A stretch of 49,931 nucleotides of DNA from SIG480 sp045537045. Lineage in GTDB: Bacteria; Bacillota; Clostridia; Oscillospirales; JAAYXM01. This document shows, piece after piece, positions 17,801-25,779 of the stretch. The notes under the pieces were generated by a model, which saw only the letters and a list, made by a program, of their open reading frames with translations, made no database searches and was not told the DNA's origin. The position numbers were made by a program, and so were the translations under genes. The number at the start of each line of letters is the position of its first letter. Position 1 is the stretch's first letter. The stretch lies in contig JAZSOS010000031.1 in the NCBI GenBank assembly GCA_045537045.1, positions 1-49,931 of the forward strand, read 5' to 3'.

Positions 17801-18500
17801 TATCAGAAATCTTACCTCTGATGGCATCCGCGAAAGCGTAGAAAAGTTTACAAACGAGCTTAAAACTGCACAGATGGTATTTATTCCGGGTGGCTTCTCC
17901 GGCGGTGACGAGCCTGACGGTAGCGGTAAGTTTATAACTGCATTCTTCCGCAATGCGGCAATAAAGGAAGGCGTACATAACCTCCTTGATAACCGTGACG
18001 GACTTATGTGCGGTATCTGTAATGGTTTCCAGGCACTTATAAAGCTTGGACTTGTACCGTATGGGAAAATTATCGATACAGATGAGAATTGCCCGACCCT
18101 TACATTCAACACAATAGCACGCCACCAGTCGAGAATCGTAAGAACAAGAATTGCATCCAATAAGTCCCCGTGGCTTGCTCTTACAAATGTAGGTGATGTA
18201 TATACTGTTCCGATTTCTCACGGTGAAGGTCGCTTCCTTGCAGATGAAGCTCTCATTCATGAGCTTGCAAAGAATGGTCAGATTGCAACACAGTATGTTG
18301 ACTTTGACGGCAACGCAACTAGCGATGTTCACTTTAATCCCAACGATTCCTTGTATGCTATTGAGGGTATCACATCTCCTGATGGCAGAGTATTCGGTAA
18401 GATGGGACACAGTGAGCGTAAAGGTAACGGACTTTACAAAAATGTTCCGGGTAATTACGACATCCGTATGTTTGAGTCGGCGGTAAAGTACTTTAAATAA
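14805..18500 (+). CDS. purL: Phosphoribosylformylglycinamidine synthase, single-chain
   Basis: A 1231-residue enzyme that converts FGAR to FGAM using glutamine. It carries the substrate motif YWSDHCRHTTF (around residues 220-230), ETHNHPTEIEPFGGAATCIGG, two PurM-like ATP-binding halves (DFGAGGVSVAIGE; IGSIGGKDSMSGSF) and a class I glutaminase domain from about residue 965 (PKVLIPAFPGTNCEFD). The nucleophile is Cys1072 in GLMCGICNGFQ and the His-x-Glu pair is His1202/Glu1204 in MGHSER. This large form contrasts with the three-part PurLQS of Bacillus. No purS or purQ gene is present. GGGAGG ribosome binding site. Confidence 0.96.
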   Translation: MVYRVYVEKKKELANEARALLSDARTLLGIKSLTDVRVINRYDAENISEELFNYAKQTVFSEPQLDIVSEDINVCSCDASVFAVEPLPGQFDQRADSAAQCIQIISQGDRPLIRTAKLYALYGNLTDADVAEIKKYVINPVESREADLAKPETLKVEYEIPTEVKTLEGFIELDRKGLESFVSEYGLAMDADDIEFCQNYFKKEGRNPTITEVRMIDTYWSDHCRHTTFLTTIDSVKFEDELLQKTYDEYIETRRALGRTKPICLMDLATIAVKHLRANGKLNKLDESEEINACTVKIEVEVDGVKEPWLLLFKNETHNHPTEIEPFGGAATCIGGAIRDPLSGRSYVYGAMRVTGAADPLKPVSETIKGKLPQRKIVTTAAAGYSSYGNQIGLATGIVDEIFHDGYAAKRMEIGAVIAAAPQKNVRRERPEAGDIVILLGGSTGRDGCGGATGSSKSHTAESLETCGAEVQKGNAPEERKLQRLFRNEEASRMIKRCNDFGAGGVSVAIGELADGLEINLNAVPKKYDGLDGTELAISESQVRMAVVVEAKDVDAFLALADEENLQACPVAVVTEVPRLVMHWNGKKIVDISREFLNSNGAEKHIDVSVAKPSLSDKKINGSFTDNYKKMAEDLNICSKRGLSERFDSTIGAGTVLMPFGGKNQLTPIQSMVQKISVEKKHTDDCSFMSWGYNPFVTEQSPYHGAYMAVVESVCKLIATGADFNDVYLTFQEYFEKLGKDAKRWGKPLAALLGAFKAQMEFGIGSIGGKDSMSGSFENLDVPPTLVSFAVTTGKVSDVVSPEFKKAGNKVFLISPEFDENSLPKTESLLKVFDTITSLMRSGKIVACYTPGIGGIAEAVMKMAFGNGLGVDFAADITVEKLFGYSYASFVVEATEDISGATFIGNITDKNVLSLGSESICLTELLGVYEDKLESVYSCNIPDSKTPMQNFEYKASEWKAPAVKCAKPKVLIPAFPGTNCEFDSAKAMRDAGAEPEIIVIRNLTSDGIRESVEKFTNELKTAQMVFIPGGFSGGDEPDGSGKFITAFFRNAAIKEGVHNLLDNRDGLMCGICNGFQALIKLGLVPYGKIIDTDENCPTLTFNTIARHQSRIVRTRIASNKSPWLALTNVGDVYTVPISHGEGRFLADEALIHELAKNGQIATQYVDFDGNATSDVHFNPNDSLYAIEGITSPDGRVFGKMGHSERKGNGLYKNVPGNYDIRMFESAVKYFK

Positions 18501-18520
18501 GCCCTTTGGAGGAGTAACAA

Positions 18521-20197
18521 ATGGCATTTAAATCAGATATAGAAATAGCTCAGAGCTGTGAAATGCGCCCTATCGGCGAAATCGCATCAAAGGCTCACGT
18601 GGATGAAAAATATATCGAGCAGTACGGCAGATATAAGGCAAAAATCGACCTCACACTTCTTAATGAAACAAAGCGTGAGGACGGTAAGCTTGTTCTTGTG
18701 ACGGCAATAACTCCTACTCCCGCAGGCGAAGGGAAGACCACCACAACAATCGGGCTTGCAGATGGTCTTGCGAGAATCGGCAAGGATGTCACTGTTGCTC
18801 TGCGTGAACCGTCCCTCGGCCCTGTTTTTGGCCTTAAGGGTGGAGCGGCAGGTGGCGGATATGCTCAGGTTGTTCCTATGGAAGATATAAACCTTCACTT
18901 TACGGGAGACTTTCACGCAATAGGTGCGGCTAATAACCTTCTTGCCGCAATGCTTGATAACCATATTCATCAGGGCAACGCTCTCGGTATCGACCCCAAT
19001 AAAGTCATATGGCGTCGTTGTGTCGATATGAACGACCGTGAGCTTCGTGACATTGCAATCGGTCTTGGCGGTGCAAAAAACGGGGTAACACGTGAGGACG
19101 GCTTTGATATAACTGTTGCAAGCGAGATTATGGCAGTGCTTTGTCTTTCAAGCGGGATTTCCGATCTTAAGGCGCGTCTTGCAAGGATTATTGTCGGTTA
19201 TACCTATGATGGTAGACCTGTCACTTGCGGTGAGATAAATGCTCATGGTGCTATGACAGCACTTTTAAAAGATGCCCTCAAACCAAACCTTGTGCAGACC
19301 TTAGAGGGTACACCTGCGTTTGTCCACGGCGGACCATTTGCAAATATCGCTCACGGATGTAATTCTGTTATGGCGACGAAAATGGCTCTGAAAATGGGAG
19401 ACTACGCTGTTACGGAAGCAGGGTTTGGTGCAGATCTCGGCGCGGAAAAGTTTCTCGACATCAAGTGCCGTGTAGCAGGACTCACTCCGAGTGCAGTAGT
19501 TGTAGTTGCAACTGTCCGCGCTCTTAAGATGCATGGCGGCAGAGCAAAAACAGAGCTTGCAAATGAAGACATTTCGGCATTGGAAAAGGGAATACCAAAT
19601 CTCCTCCGCCATGTTTCAAATATAAAGAACGTCTATAAGCTTCCGTGCGTTGTTGCGGTTAACCGTTTCCCGACAGATACGGATGCTGAGATTGACTTTA
19701 TAATAAAGAAATGCCGTGAGCTTGACGTAAACACAGTTCTTTCTACAGTATGGGCAGATGGCGGTAAGGGGGGCGAAGAGCTTGCTCGCGAGGTTGTCCG
19801 TCTCTGTGAAGAAGAAAAAGGTGACTTTACCTTTAGCTACAATACAGAGTCTTCGATTGAAGAAAAGATTGAGGCGATTGTAACGAAAATTTACGGCGGA
19901 GACGGAATAACGGTATTGCCCGCCGCAAAAAAACAGATTGATGAGCTTACACAGCTTGGTCTTGATAAACTCCCGATCTGTGTTGCCAAAACCCAGTACA
20001 GCTTCTCCGATGATCCCGCAAAGCTCGGCGCGCCGGAAGGCTTCACGGTAACGGTTAGAAACGTAAAGATTTCTGCCGGTGCAGGCTTTATAGTGGTTCT
20101 CACCGGAGATATAATGACAATGCCGGGGCTTCCCAAAGTGCCTGCTGCAGAGCGTATTGACGTAGATGCAGACGGAAGAATAACGGGATTATTCTAA
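18521..20197 (+). CDS. fhs: Formate-tetrahydrofolate ligase
   Basis: This makes 10-formyl-THF from formate, THF and ATP. The 558-residue length is standard. The P-loop is TPTPAGEGKTTTTIGL (residues 65-80), followed by REPSLGPVFGLKGGAAGGGYAQVVPMEDINLHFTGDFHAI and the C-terminal GAGFIVVLTGDIMTMPGLPK. Being last in the ZTP-switched purine operon is logical: its product feeds PurN and the AICAR transformylase, and ZTP signals its shortage. TTGGAGGAG lies 8 bases before the ATG, 20 bp after purL. Confidence 0.97.
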   Translation: MAFKSDIEIAQSCEMRPIGEIASKAHVDEKYIEQYGRYKAKIDLTLLNETKREDGKLVLVTAITPTPAGEGKTTTTIGLADGLARIGKDVTVALREPSLGPVFGLKGGAAGGGYAQVVPMEDINLHFTGDFHAIGAANNLLAAMLDNHIHQGNALGIDPNKVIWRRCVDMNDRELRDIAIGLGGAKNGVTREDGFDITVASEIMAVLCLSSGISDLKARLARIIVGYTYDGRPVTCGEINAHGAMTALLKDALKPNLVQTLEGTPAFVHGGPFANIAHGCNSVMATKMALKMGDYAVTEAGFGADLGAEKFLDIKCRVAGLTPSAVVVVATVRALKMHGGRAKTELANEDISALEKGIPNLLRHVSNIKNVYKLPCVVAVNRFPTDTDAEIDFIIKKCRELDVNTVLSTVWADGGKGGEELAREVVRLCEEEKGDFTFSYNTESSIEEKIEAIVTKIYGGDGITVLPAAKKQIDELTQLGLDKLPICVAKTQYSFSDDPAKLGAPEGFTVTVRNVKISAGAGFIVVLTGDIMTMPGLPKVPAAERIDVDADGRITGLF

Positions 20198-20224
20198 AAA
20201 CTGAATAAGAGTGTTTATAAAGAT

Positions 20225-20267
20225 AGCATCCCTGATGTATGATACCACACATCAGGGATGCTCTTTC
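20225..20267 (+). terminator. Terminator of the purine operon
   Basis: AGCATCCCTGATGT (20225-20238) pairs perfectly with ACATCAGGGATGCT (20249-20262), followed by a T-rich CTTTCT. It separates fhs from the convergent sigE gene. Confidence 0.85.
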
Positions 20268-20974
20268 TATAATAATTTCAGTATTTCATTTTTAAGATGC
20301 GAAATAATTCTTTTTTCAAGACGCGATATGTAAGATTGCGATATTCCAAGCGCATCTGCGACTTCTTTTTGTGTTTTTTCGCGTTCTCCGAAAAGCCCGA
20401 AGCGCATTTTGATTATAATTCTTTCTTTTTCGGATAGTGTATCTAAAGCGTTTAAGAGTAGTTGGCGGTCGGTTTCGTCTTCAATAGGTCGCATAACACT
20501 GTCAGGTTCTGTTCCAAGAATATCAGAAAGCAAAAGTTCATTTCCATCCCAGTCTGTGTTGAGAGGTTCATCAAAGGAAATTTCTGTTTTCTGGGAAGCT
20601 GTTTTGCGCAGAAACATTAAAATTTCGTTTTCTATACACCGTGAAGCATATGTAGCCAGTTTGATTTTTTTCTCAGGTTTATATGTGTTTATTGCTTTTA
20701 TAAGCCCTATTGTTCCAATTGAAACCAGATCCTCAATACCTATACCTGTGTTTTCGAATCTTCGGGCGATGTATACAACAAGCCGTAGATTATGTTCTGT
20801 AAGTGTTTTTCGAACATTTTCAGAATCTGTTTCCAGTCTTGCCATAAGATATTCCTCTTCTTCAGTAGAAAGGGGAGGAGGGAGAGTTTCACTGCCACAC
20901 ACATACATAACGGCGGAAGGTGAAATTAATCCGAGTTTTGATAGAAGCTTATAGAGTGTAATGCGGAAATTCAT
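20267..20974 (-). CDS. sigE: Sporulation sigma factor SigE (pro-form)
   Basis: This is the early mother-cell sigma factor. The 235-residue protein has the amphipathic pro-sequence typical of pro-sigma-E (residues 1-24, ending AVMYVCGSETLPPPLS; cleavage in relatives falls near residues 23-25). Region 2 follows with NLRLVVYIARRFENTGIGIEDLVSIGTIGLIKAINTYKPEKKIKLATYASRCIENEILMFLR, the -10 recognition helix being nearly invariant in the family. Region 4 ends with the helix-turn-helix KEVADALGISQSYISRLEKRI. It lies 15 bp after spoIIGA, whose product cleaves it. The ATG follows GGAGGT(TTC) inside that gap. Confidence 0.96.
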   Translation of the reverse strand: MNFRITLYKLLSKLGLISPSAVMYVCGSETLPPPLSTEEEEYLMARLETDSENVRKTLTEHNLRLVVYIARRFENTGIGIEDLVSIGTIGLIKAINTYKPEKKIKLATYASRCIENEILMFLRKTASQKTEISFDEPLNTDWDGNELLLSDILGTEPDSVMRPIEDETDRQLLLNALDTLSEKERIIIKMRFGLFGEREKTQKEVADALGISQSYISRLEKRIISHLKNEILKLL

Positions 20975-20989
20975 GCTTTTGGAAACCTC

Positions 20990-21835
20990 CTAAACTATTG
21001 CAGAATATACACCGTCGCTTGATATCCGTTGGCGGGAAAAACCGATAAGTGCTCCGGGAAGAGGTTTGCCGTTGAGAAGAACACATTCGGGACGGTATGT
21101 GAGCATAAGTGAAAATCCGGCTTCGATTGTTTGATAAGGAACGAGCCTGAACCTGCCAAACTGTGTGAGTTTGTCGAGAATGAGAGGGAAATTTTCCGGG
21201 AGAGTTTGATCCATAATTTTTATTATACTTTCAGGAAGTATTTCACGGAGAGTGGTGTAGTCAGATATAATTATGCTTGCATTGCTACCCGGTTCACGAA
21301 GCGAATTTCCTGTATCATGCAGTGCTGTAATGGTTACATTTTTTTGTTCAGAACAAATTGTAACAGTGCTGAATTTTCTGTCTGCCCGAACTGTTCCGCG
21401 TCGGAAAACAAGTAATAAAAGAATATAGGCAAAAATTGAAGTTAAAACAAGAGTGGAAACGGATAAGTGTATGTAATAAATTCCATGGTGAATTTCAAAA
21501 AGATCACTGAAATTAAAAAGTGTTACAGCGAAGGCAGCACCCCCGAAAGCAAGTGAGATTGCAAGAAACAGAAAGGTGTTTTTAATAATATTGCGGTAAC
21601 CGAATGAAATAATAACCATAAGACAGGAAATAAGCAGCTTTACCGGCAGGGAAGTGGCAAATGGGATCGAAGGAAAAAAAACAGTAAATCCATATAAAGC
21701 GCCGATTGCTGCTGCGAGAAGAAGTCTTCTTCTGCGGATATAGCGGGCGCTTATATATCCTGATGTGAATAAAATAAGGTAATTTATAATAAAATTGATA
21801 AGAAAGAAAACATCGGCATAAATTGTTTTTACCAC
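20990..21835 (-). CDS. spoIIGA: Sigma-E processing peptidase SpoIIGA
   Basis: SpoIIGA is the membrane aspartic protease that activates pro-sigma-E after SpoIIR signalling from the forespore. The 281-residue protein has five hydrophobic helices in residues 1-145 and a soluble C-terminal half with the aspartic-protease motif ALHDTGNSLREP (Asp174-Thr-Gly). Family members form a dimer around this motif. The last part, LIGFSRQRISSDGVYSAIV, resembles the conserved family C-terminus. The start is GTG at 21835, behind GAGGTG; no ATG fits the frame. Together with sigE it forms the spoIIG operon. Confidence 0.93.
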   Translation of the reverse strand: MVKTIYADVFFLINFIINYLILFTSGYISARYIRRRRLLLAAAIGALYGFTVFFPSIPFATSLPVKLLISCLMVIISFGYRNIIKNTFLFLAISLAFGGAAFAVTLFNFSDLFEIHHGIYYIHLSVSTLVLTSIFAYILLLLVFRRGTVRADRKFSTVTICSEQKNVTITALHDTGNSLREPGSNASIIISDYTTLREILPESIIKIMDQTLPENFPLILDKLTQFGRFRLVPYQTIEAGFSLMLTYRPECVLLNGKPLPGALIGFSRQRISSDGVYSAIV

Positions 21836-21858
21836 ATGAAACTCACCTCACAGTATTT

Positions 21859-21905
21859 ATTTTATCGCATTACCTGCGTAAAAATTGTCTAAAGCTGATG
21901 TCGAA
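21859..21905 (-). promoter_or_regulatory. spoIIG-type promoter with two Spo0A boxes
   Basis: On the plus strand TGTCGAA (21899-21905, exact 0A-box) and TGTCTAA (21886-21892, one mismatch) lie 13 bp apart. The second overlaps a -35-like TAGACA on the minus strand (21886-21891), and the -10 candidate TAAAAT (21859-21864) is 21 bases further. The long spacer and the box over the -35 match the architecture known for B. subtilis spoIIG, where Spo0A-P rescues a 22-bp-spaced sigma-A promoter. Confidence 0.7.
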
Positions 21906-21926
21906 AAAGAAATAGGAGAGTTTGTT

Positions 21927-22292
21927 ATGTTTGGGAAGGAAAAAAATATTATAGCAGTCCTTTGCGTTGCACTTGTAGCTTGCGTATTGTTTATTATTTA
22001 CGGAATGCAACCGAAACAGCAGGAGAAGCGACCTAATGTAGAAATATCGATGCGGATTTCGAAAGATAGTTTTCTTTCTCTGCTTGAAGACTCGGGAATT
22101 AAGCTTCATGGAAAATCACGGATGGCGGTATCTTTGTTCCCTGATACCCTTACGCTTGTTTTTAATATGCAAAAGACGGGAAAAGGAACACTTTCCGATA
22201 TCCGGGTGAACGGCAAAAAAGTTTCATGTGAAATTTTGTCGGATATATGTGAAAATTACCTTGATTTTAGTTGTGATTTGGTCTATAATTAA
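21927..22292 (+). CDS. Small single-pass membrane protein, unknown function
   Basis: The 121-residue product begins MFGKEKNIIAV and has one membrane helix (residues about 7-26) with the short basic N-terminus predicted inside, leaving an about 90-residue outer domain with no motif I recognise. The ATG at 21927 is preferred because AGGAGA lies 8 bases upstream; the longer frame from 21885 has no ribosome binding site and would place the Spo0A boxes inside the gene. It is divergent from spoIIGA, 91 bp away, and sits 24 bp before the aconitase-like gene, so it may share control with either. Confidence 0.7.
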   Translation: MFGKEKNIIAVLCVALVACVLFIIYGMQPKQQEKRPNVEISMRISKDSFLSLLEDSGIKLHGKSRMAVSLFPDTLTLVFNMQKTGKGTLSDIRVNGKKVSCEILSDICENYLDFSCDLVYN

Positions 22293-22316
22293 ATAGATAA
22301 GAAAGGATGTTTAAAG

Positions 22317-24563
22317 ATGGTTTCTGTTATCAAAAACGGCGTATATTTAAAAGACGGTTGCCTGCTCTCTATGAAGGATGCAAGTGCTTTTGGGCTTGCC
22401 GCTCCGAGCGAGGCGAAGAAGAAAACAATGGCGTATTCCATTCTGGAGGCACATAACACCTCAGATACTATGGAATCGTTGAAAATTAAATTTGATGCAA
22501 TGGCATCTCACGACATTACATATGTTGGTATTATTCAGACTGCACGCGCATCAGGTCTTGAAAAATTCCCAATTCCGTATGTTCTTACCAACTGCCATAA
22601 CAGCCTTTGTGCGGTCGGTGGTACGATAAACGAAGATGACCATATTTTTGGTCTTTCTGCCGCGAAGAAGTATGGCGGTGAGTTTGTTCCTGCACATCAG
22701 GCAGTTATTCATCAGTATATGCGTGAGCGTTATGCCGGTTGCGGTAAAATGATTCTGGCATCCGATTCACATACGCGTTACGGTGCGCTCGGCTCAATTT
22801 CAATCGGTGAGGGCGGCCCTGAGCTTGCCCGTCAGCTTCTTTCAAAGACATATAATATTGCATATCCGGATGTTGTCTGCGTATACCTTGAAGATGCTCC
22901 GCGTCCTGGTGTCGGACCACAGGATATCGCAATTGCAATAATCGGCGCAGTGTTCAAGGATGGTGCTGTAAAGAATAAGATTATGGAGTTTGTCGGCCCG
23001 GGTATTGCAAATTTAAGTATGGATTTCCGAAACGGTATTGATGTTATGACCACTGAAACCTCGTGCCTTTCATCCATATGGGAAACAGATAAGACTGTAT
23101 GTGACTTCTTGACTGTTCACGGTCGTCCAGAGGATTACAAACCGCTTCATCCGGACAACGGTGCATATTACGATTGTGCGGTAAGGGTTGATTTGTCAAA
23201 GGTAGAACCGATGATCGCGCTTCCGTTCCACCCGTCAAATGCTTTTAAGATTTCCGACCTTAAGAAAAATCTTGCTGACATTCTTGCGGGTGTTGACCGT
23301 GATGCAAAGGAAATGCTTGGTATTGATGATAAAAAGGTATCGCTCTTAAATAAAATCAAAAATGGTGAGCTTTATGTAGATCAGGGCTTTGTCGGCGGTT
23401 GCTCCGGCGGTCTTTTCCAGAATATTCACCGTGTACGTGATATCCTGAAGGGCGCAACAACGGGTGACGGGTCTTTCTGGCTTTCTGTTTATCCGGCAAG
23501 TACGCCGATGTCTATGGAGCTTATGCATGACGGAACGCTTGGAGACCTTACTGCTTCCGGTGTGAGCATTCGTTCCTGCTTCTGCGGACCGTGCTTTGGT
23601 GCGGGTGATGTTCCGTCAAACGGTGCATTATCTATCCGCCACGCAACGCGCAATTTCCCGAACAGAGAGGGAAGCAAGCCGGGAGACGGCCAGATTTCGT
23701 ATGTTGCACTTATGGATGCGCGTTCTATTGCGGCAACTGCGCTTAACGGAGGAAAACTCACTTCTGCATTTGAACTTGATAATATTCCGGTTGATTCAAA
23801 AGACGAAAAATACAACTTCGATGCATCTCCGTATAAGAGCCGTATTTATTATGGTGTTGGTAATCCTGATCCTGCTGAAGAACTTAAATTCGGCCCCAAT
23901 ATCGCAGATTGGCCTGAGATGATTGGGATGACAGATAATCTTCTTATTTCTGTTGCAAGTGCGATTTATGACCCGGTAACAACTACTGATGAGCTTATCC
24001 CGTCAGGTGAAACCTCATCATATCGCTCAAATCCCATAAAGCTTGCGTCTTTTGCTTTGTCAAGAAAGGATCCTGAATATGTCGGACGTGCAAAAGAAGT
24101 TTATGCTGCCGAGCTTGCCCGCCGCGAAGGAAAAAAGGATGCGCTTGAAGCATTTGGAATTTCCGGTATTGATATGAGTAAAACATCTGTTGGAACAGCA
24201 GTGTTTGCGCTAAAACCCGGTGACGGCTCTGCTCGTGAACAGGCGGCATCGTGCCAGCGCGTTCTCGGTGGTGTTGCCAATATTTGCCGTGAGTTTGCTA
24301 CAAAGCGTTATCGCTCAAACGTTGTAAACTGGGGTATGTTACCGTTTATACTTGATGATGCGGATACTTCCGGAATTGAAGCGGGCGATCTTATATACAT
24401 TGAAGGAATAAGAAAAATTCTTCTTGGCGATGAAGAAGAGGTCTCCGCGCGTCTTATAAAGAACGGCGAGGAAAAGAACATAACTCTTCGTTTGCCGGCT
24501 CTTACGCGTGAAGAACGTGATATCATCCTTGCAGGTTGCCTTATCAACTACTATTCAAAATAG
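22317..24563 (+). CDS. Aconitase-family hydratase
   Basis: A 748-residue member of the aconitase superfamily, which isomerises or hydrates tricarboxylic acids with a [4Fe-4S] cluster. The cluster cysteines appear as Cys362 (GGCSGGLFQN) and Cys423/Cys426 (CFCGPCFGAG). Other aconitase landmarks are SDSHTRYGALG (150-160), ALPFHPSN (301-308) and, in the C-terminal swivel domain, GDGSAREQAASCQRVLGG in place of GSGSSREHAA, then YRSNVVNWGMLPF. Length and motifs differ from classical AcnA (about 900 residues) and IPM isomerase, so the exact substrate is uncertain; citrate/isocitrate is the simplest guess. No citrate synthase or isocitrate dehydrogenase is adjacent. Ribosome binding site AAGGA. Confidence 0.85.
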   Translation: MVSVIKNGVYLKDGCLLSMKDASAFGLAAPSEAKKKTMAYSILEAHNTSDTMESLKIKFDAMASHDITYVGIIQTARASGLEKFPIPYVLTNCHNSLCAVGGTINEDDHIFGLSAAKKYGGEFVPAHQAVIHQYMRERYAGCGKMILASDSHTRYGALGSISIGEGGPELARQLLSKTYNIAYPDVVCVYLEDAPRPGVGPQDIAIAIIGAVFKDGAVKNKIMEFVGPGIANLSMDFRNGIDVMTTETSCLSSIWETDKTVCDFLTVHGRPEDYKPLHPDNGAYYDCAVRVDLSKVEPMIALPFHPSNAFKISDLKKNLADILAGVDRDAKEMLGIDDKKVSLLNKIKNGELYVDQGFVGGCSGGLFQNIHRVRDILKGATTGDGSFWLSVYPASTPMSMELMHDGTLGDLTASGVSIRSCFCGPCFGAGDVPSNGALSIRHATRNFPNREGSKPGDGQISYVALMDARSIAATALNGGKLTSAFELDNIPVDSKDEKYNFDASPYKSRIYYGVGNPDPAEELKFGPNIADWPEMIGMTDNLLISVASAIYDPVTTTDELIPSGETSSYRSNPIKLASFALSRKDPEYVGRAKEVYAAELARREGKKDALEAFGISGIDMSKTSVGTAVFALKPGDGSAREQAASCQRVLGGVANICREFATKRYRSNVVNWGMLPFILDDADTSGIEAGDLIYIEGIRKILLGDEEEVSARLIKNGEEKNITLRLPALTREERDIILAGCLINYYSK

Positions 24564-24572
24564 AACAGAACT

Positions 24573-24621
24573 ACAACCGACGCTATGTGTTGCAATTCGC
24601 ACAGTGTCGGTTGTTAAATTG
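24573..24621 (+). terminator. Probable terminator after the hydratase gene
   Basis: ACAACCGAC and TGTG (24573-24589) pair with CACA and GTCGGTTGT (24600-24614) with a short internal mismatch; only a weak T-run follows. Confidence 0.6.
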
Positions 24622-24645
24622 ATTTATTTTTGTACAAATTACCCA

Positions 24646-24674
24646 TTGAAAAGAAGTAGAACTTAGCGTATCAT
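24646..24674 (+). promoter_or_regulatory. Predicted promoter of the Gfo/Idh gene
   Basis: TTGAAA at 24646 and TATCAT at 24669 with a 17-base spacer, 32 bases before the ATG. Confidence 0.6.
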
Positions 24675-24706
24675 TTAAGTACAAAAGCAAACGGAGGAAA
24701 TTTGTT

Positions 24707-25723
24707 ATGAAGGCAAAATATGCAATTGTGGGTTGTGGAAGAATCGCATGGAATCACTTAGATGGCATTGAAAAGTCTGACTCTTCGGAACTTTGTGCTG
24801 TATGTGATATCAACGAAACCAAAGCTCGTGAAACGGGAGAGAAGTACGGCGTAAATTGGTATACAGATGAGGCAGAAATGCTTGAAAAAGAAAAAATTGA
24901 CATATGTTGTATTCTTACTCCGAGCGGTTTGCACGCAGAGTGCGGCATTATTGCGGCAGAACATGGTGTTAATGTTCTTTGTGAGAAGCCGATGGATGTT
25001 ACCCGTGATAAGATGAAGGCACTTATTGATTCGTGTAAGAAAAATGGTGTGAAGCTTGGATGCATATTCCAGCGCAGAACCTTCTCCGCTGCAATAGCTA
25101 TGAAAAAGGCTGTTGAAGATGGAGTTTTCGGAAAAGTTACTCTCTGTGATGCATATCTCAAGTACTACAGGGATCAGGAGTATTATGACAGCGGTGATTG
25201 GCGCGGCACATGGGAGCTTGATGGTGGCGGTGCGCTGATGAATCAGGGAATCCACGGTGTCGACCTTATTGACTGGATGTCAGGCGGGATAAAGAGCGTT
25301 TTTGCCCGTTGTGAGCGCCTTAATTGGAAAACCAATGTTGAGGATACAGCAGTAATTATGGTTCGTTATAAAAACGGCGCAATGGGTGTAATCGAATGTG
25401 CAACAACTATTTATCCGGGGCTTGATACCATTTTTACAATCGGTGGAACGGAAGGTTTTGCTGAGATAGGAGATAAAGGTATTTATAAGTGGGAAATGAA
25501 GGACAAGAGCATAACCCAGCCTGAAACAACCGGTACTATGGGTGGTCTCAATTGTACATATACAGATAATCTTCATGCATATCAGATTGAAGATATGTCA
25601 AGAGCAGTACTTGATGACCGCGATCCGATGGTTACAGGAGAGCAGGCTCTTCACAGCGTCGGCCTCATCCTTGCGATATATGAATCGGCTAGAACCGGTA
25701 AAGAAGTCTTTATTGAAGATTGA
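24707..25723 (+). CDS. Gfo/Idh/MocA family NAD(P)-dependent oxidoreductase
   Basis: A 338-residue sugar- or polyol-type dehydrogenase. The Rossmann nucleotide-binding loop is VGCGRIAWNHLDGI (residues 8-21), the usual CEKP motif (NVLCEKPMDVTR) closes the N-terminal domain, and the catalytic region GGGALMNQGIHGVDLIDWM carries the HxxD pair (His in GIHGVD, the conserved general acid/base area). The C-terminal alpha/beta domain includes NVEDTAVIMVRYKNGAMGVIECAT. The substrate cannot be inferred; the gene is monocistronic with its own promoter and terminator, and no transporter is adjacent. CGGAGG ribosome binding site. Confidence 0.9.
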   Translation: MKAKYAIVGCGRIAWNHLDGIEKSDSSELCAVCDINETKARETGEKYGVNWYTDEAEMLEKEKIDICCILTPSGLHAECGIIAAEHGVNVLCEKPMDVTRDKMKALIDSCKKNGVKLGCIFQRRTFSAAIAMKKAVEDGVFGKVTLCDAYLKYYRDQEYYDSGDWRGTWELDGGGALMNQGIHGVDLIDWMSGGIKSVFARCERLNWKTNVEDTAVIMVRYKNGAMGVIECATTIYPGLDTIFTIGGTEGFAEIGDKGIYKWEMKDKSITQPETTGTMGGLNCTYTDNLHAYQIEDMSRAVLDDRDPMVTGEQALHSVGLILAIYESARTGKEVFIED

Positions 25724-25733
25724 TAGCCAGTAG

Positions 25734-25775
25734 AAAAAACAATCACTGCGAAAATTTTCGCAGTGATTGTTTTTG
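25734..25775. terminator. Bidirectional terminator
   Basis: AACAATCACTGCGAAAA pairs perfectly with TTTTCGCAGTGATTGTT, flanked by A-run and T-run. It separates the convergent Gfo/Idh and SLH genes and can serve both. Confidence 0.93.
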
Positions 25776-25779
25776 TTCA

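Noticed and set aside
17469..18527. A 352-residue reading frame antisense to purL
   Set aside because: It is the complement of a strongly conserved coding sequence, with no ribosome binding site and Cys/Tyr-rich unnatural composition. The same holds for the 335-residue frame antisense to groL at 34260-35267 and the 177-residue frame at 15231-15764.
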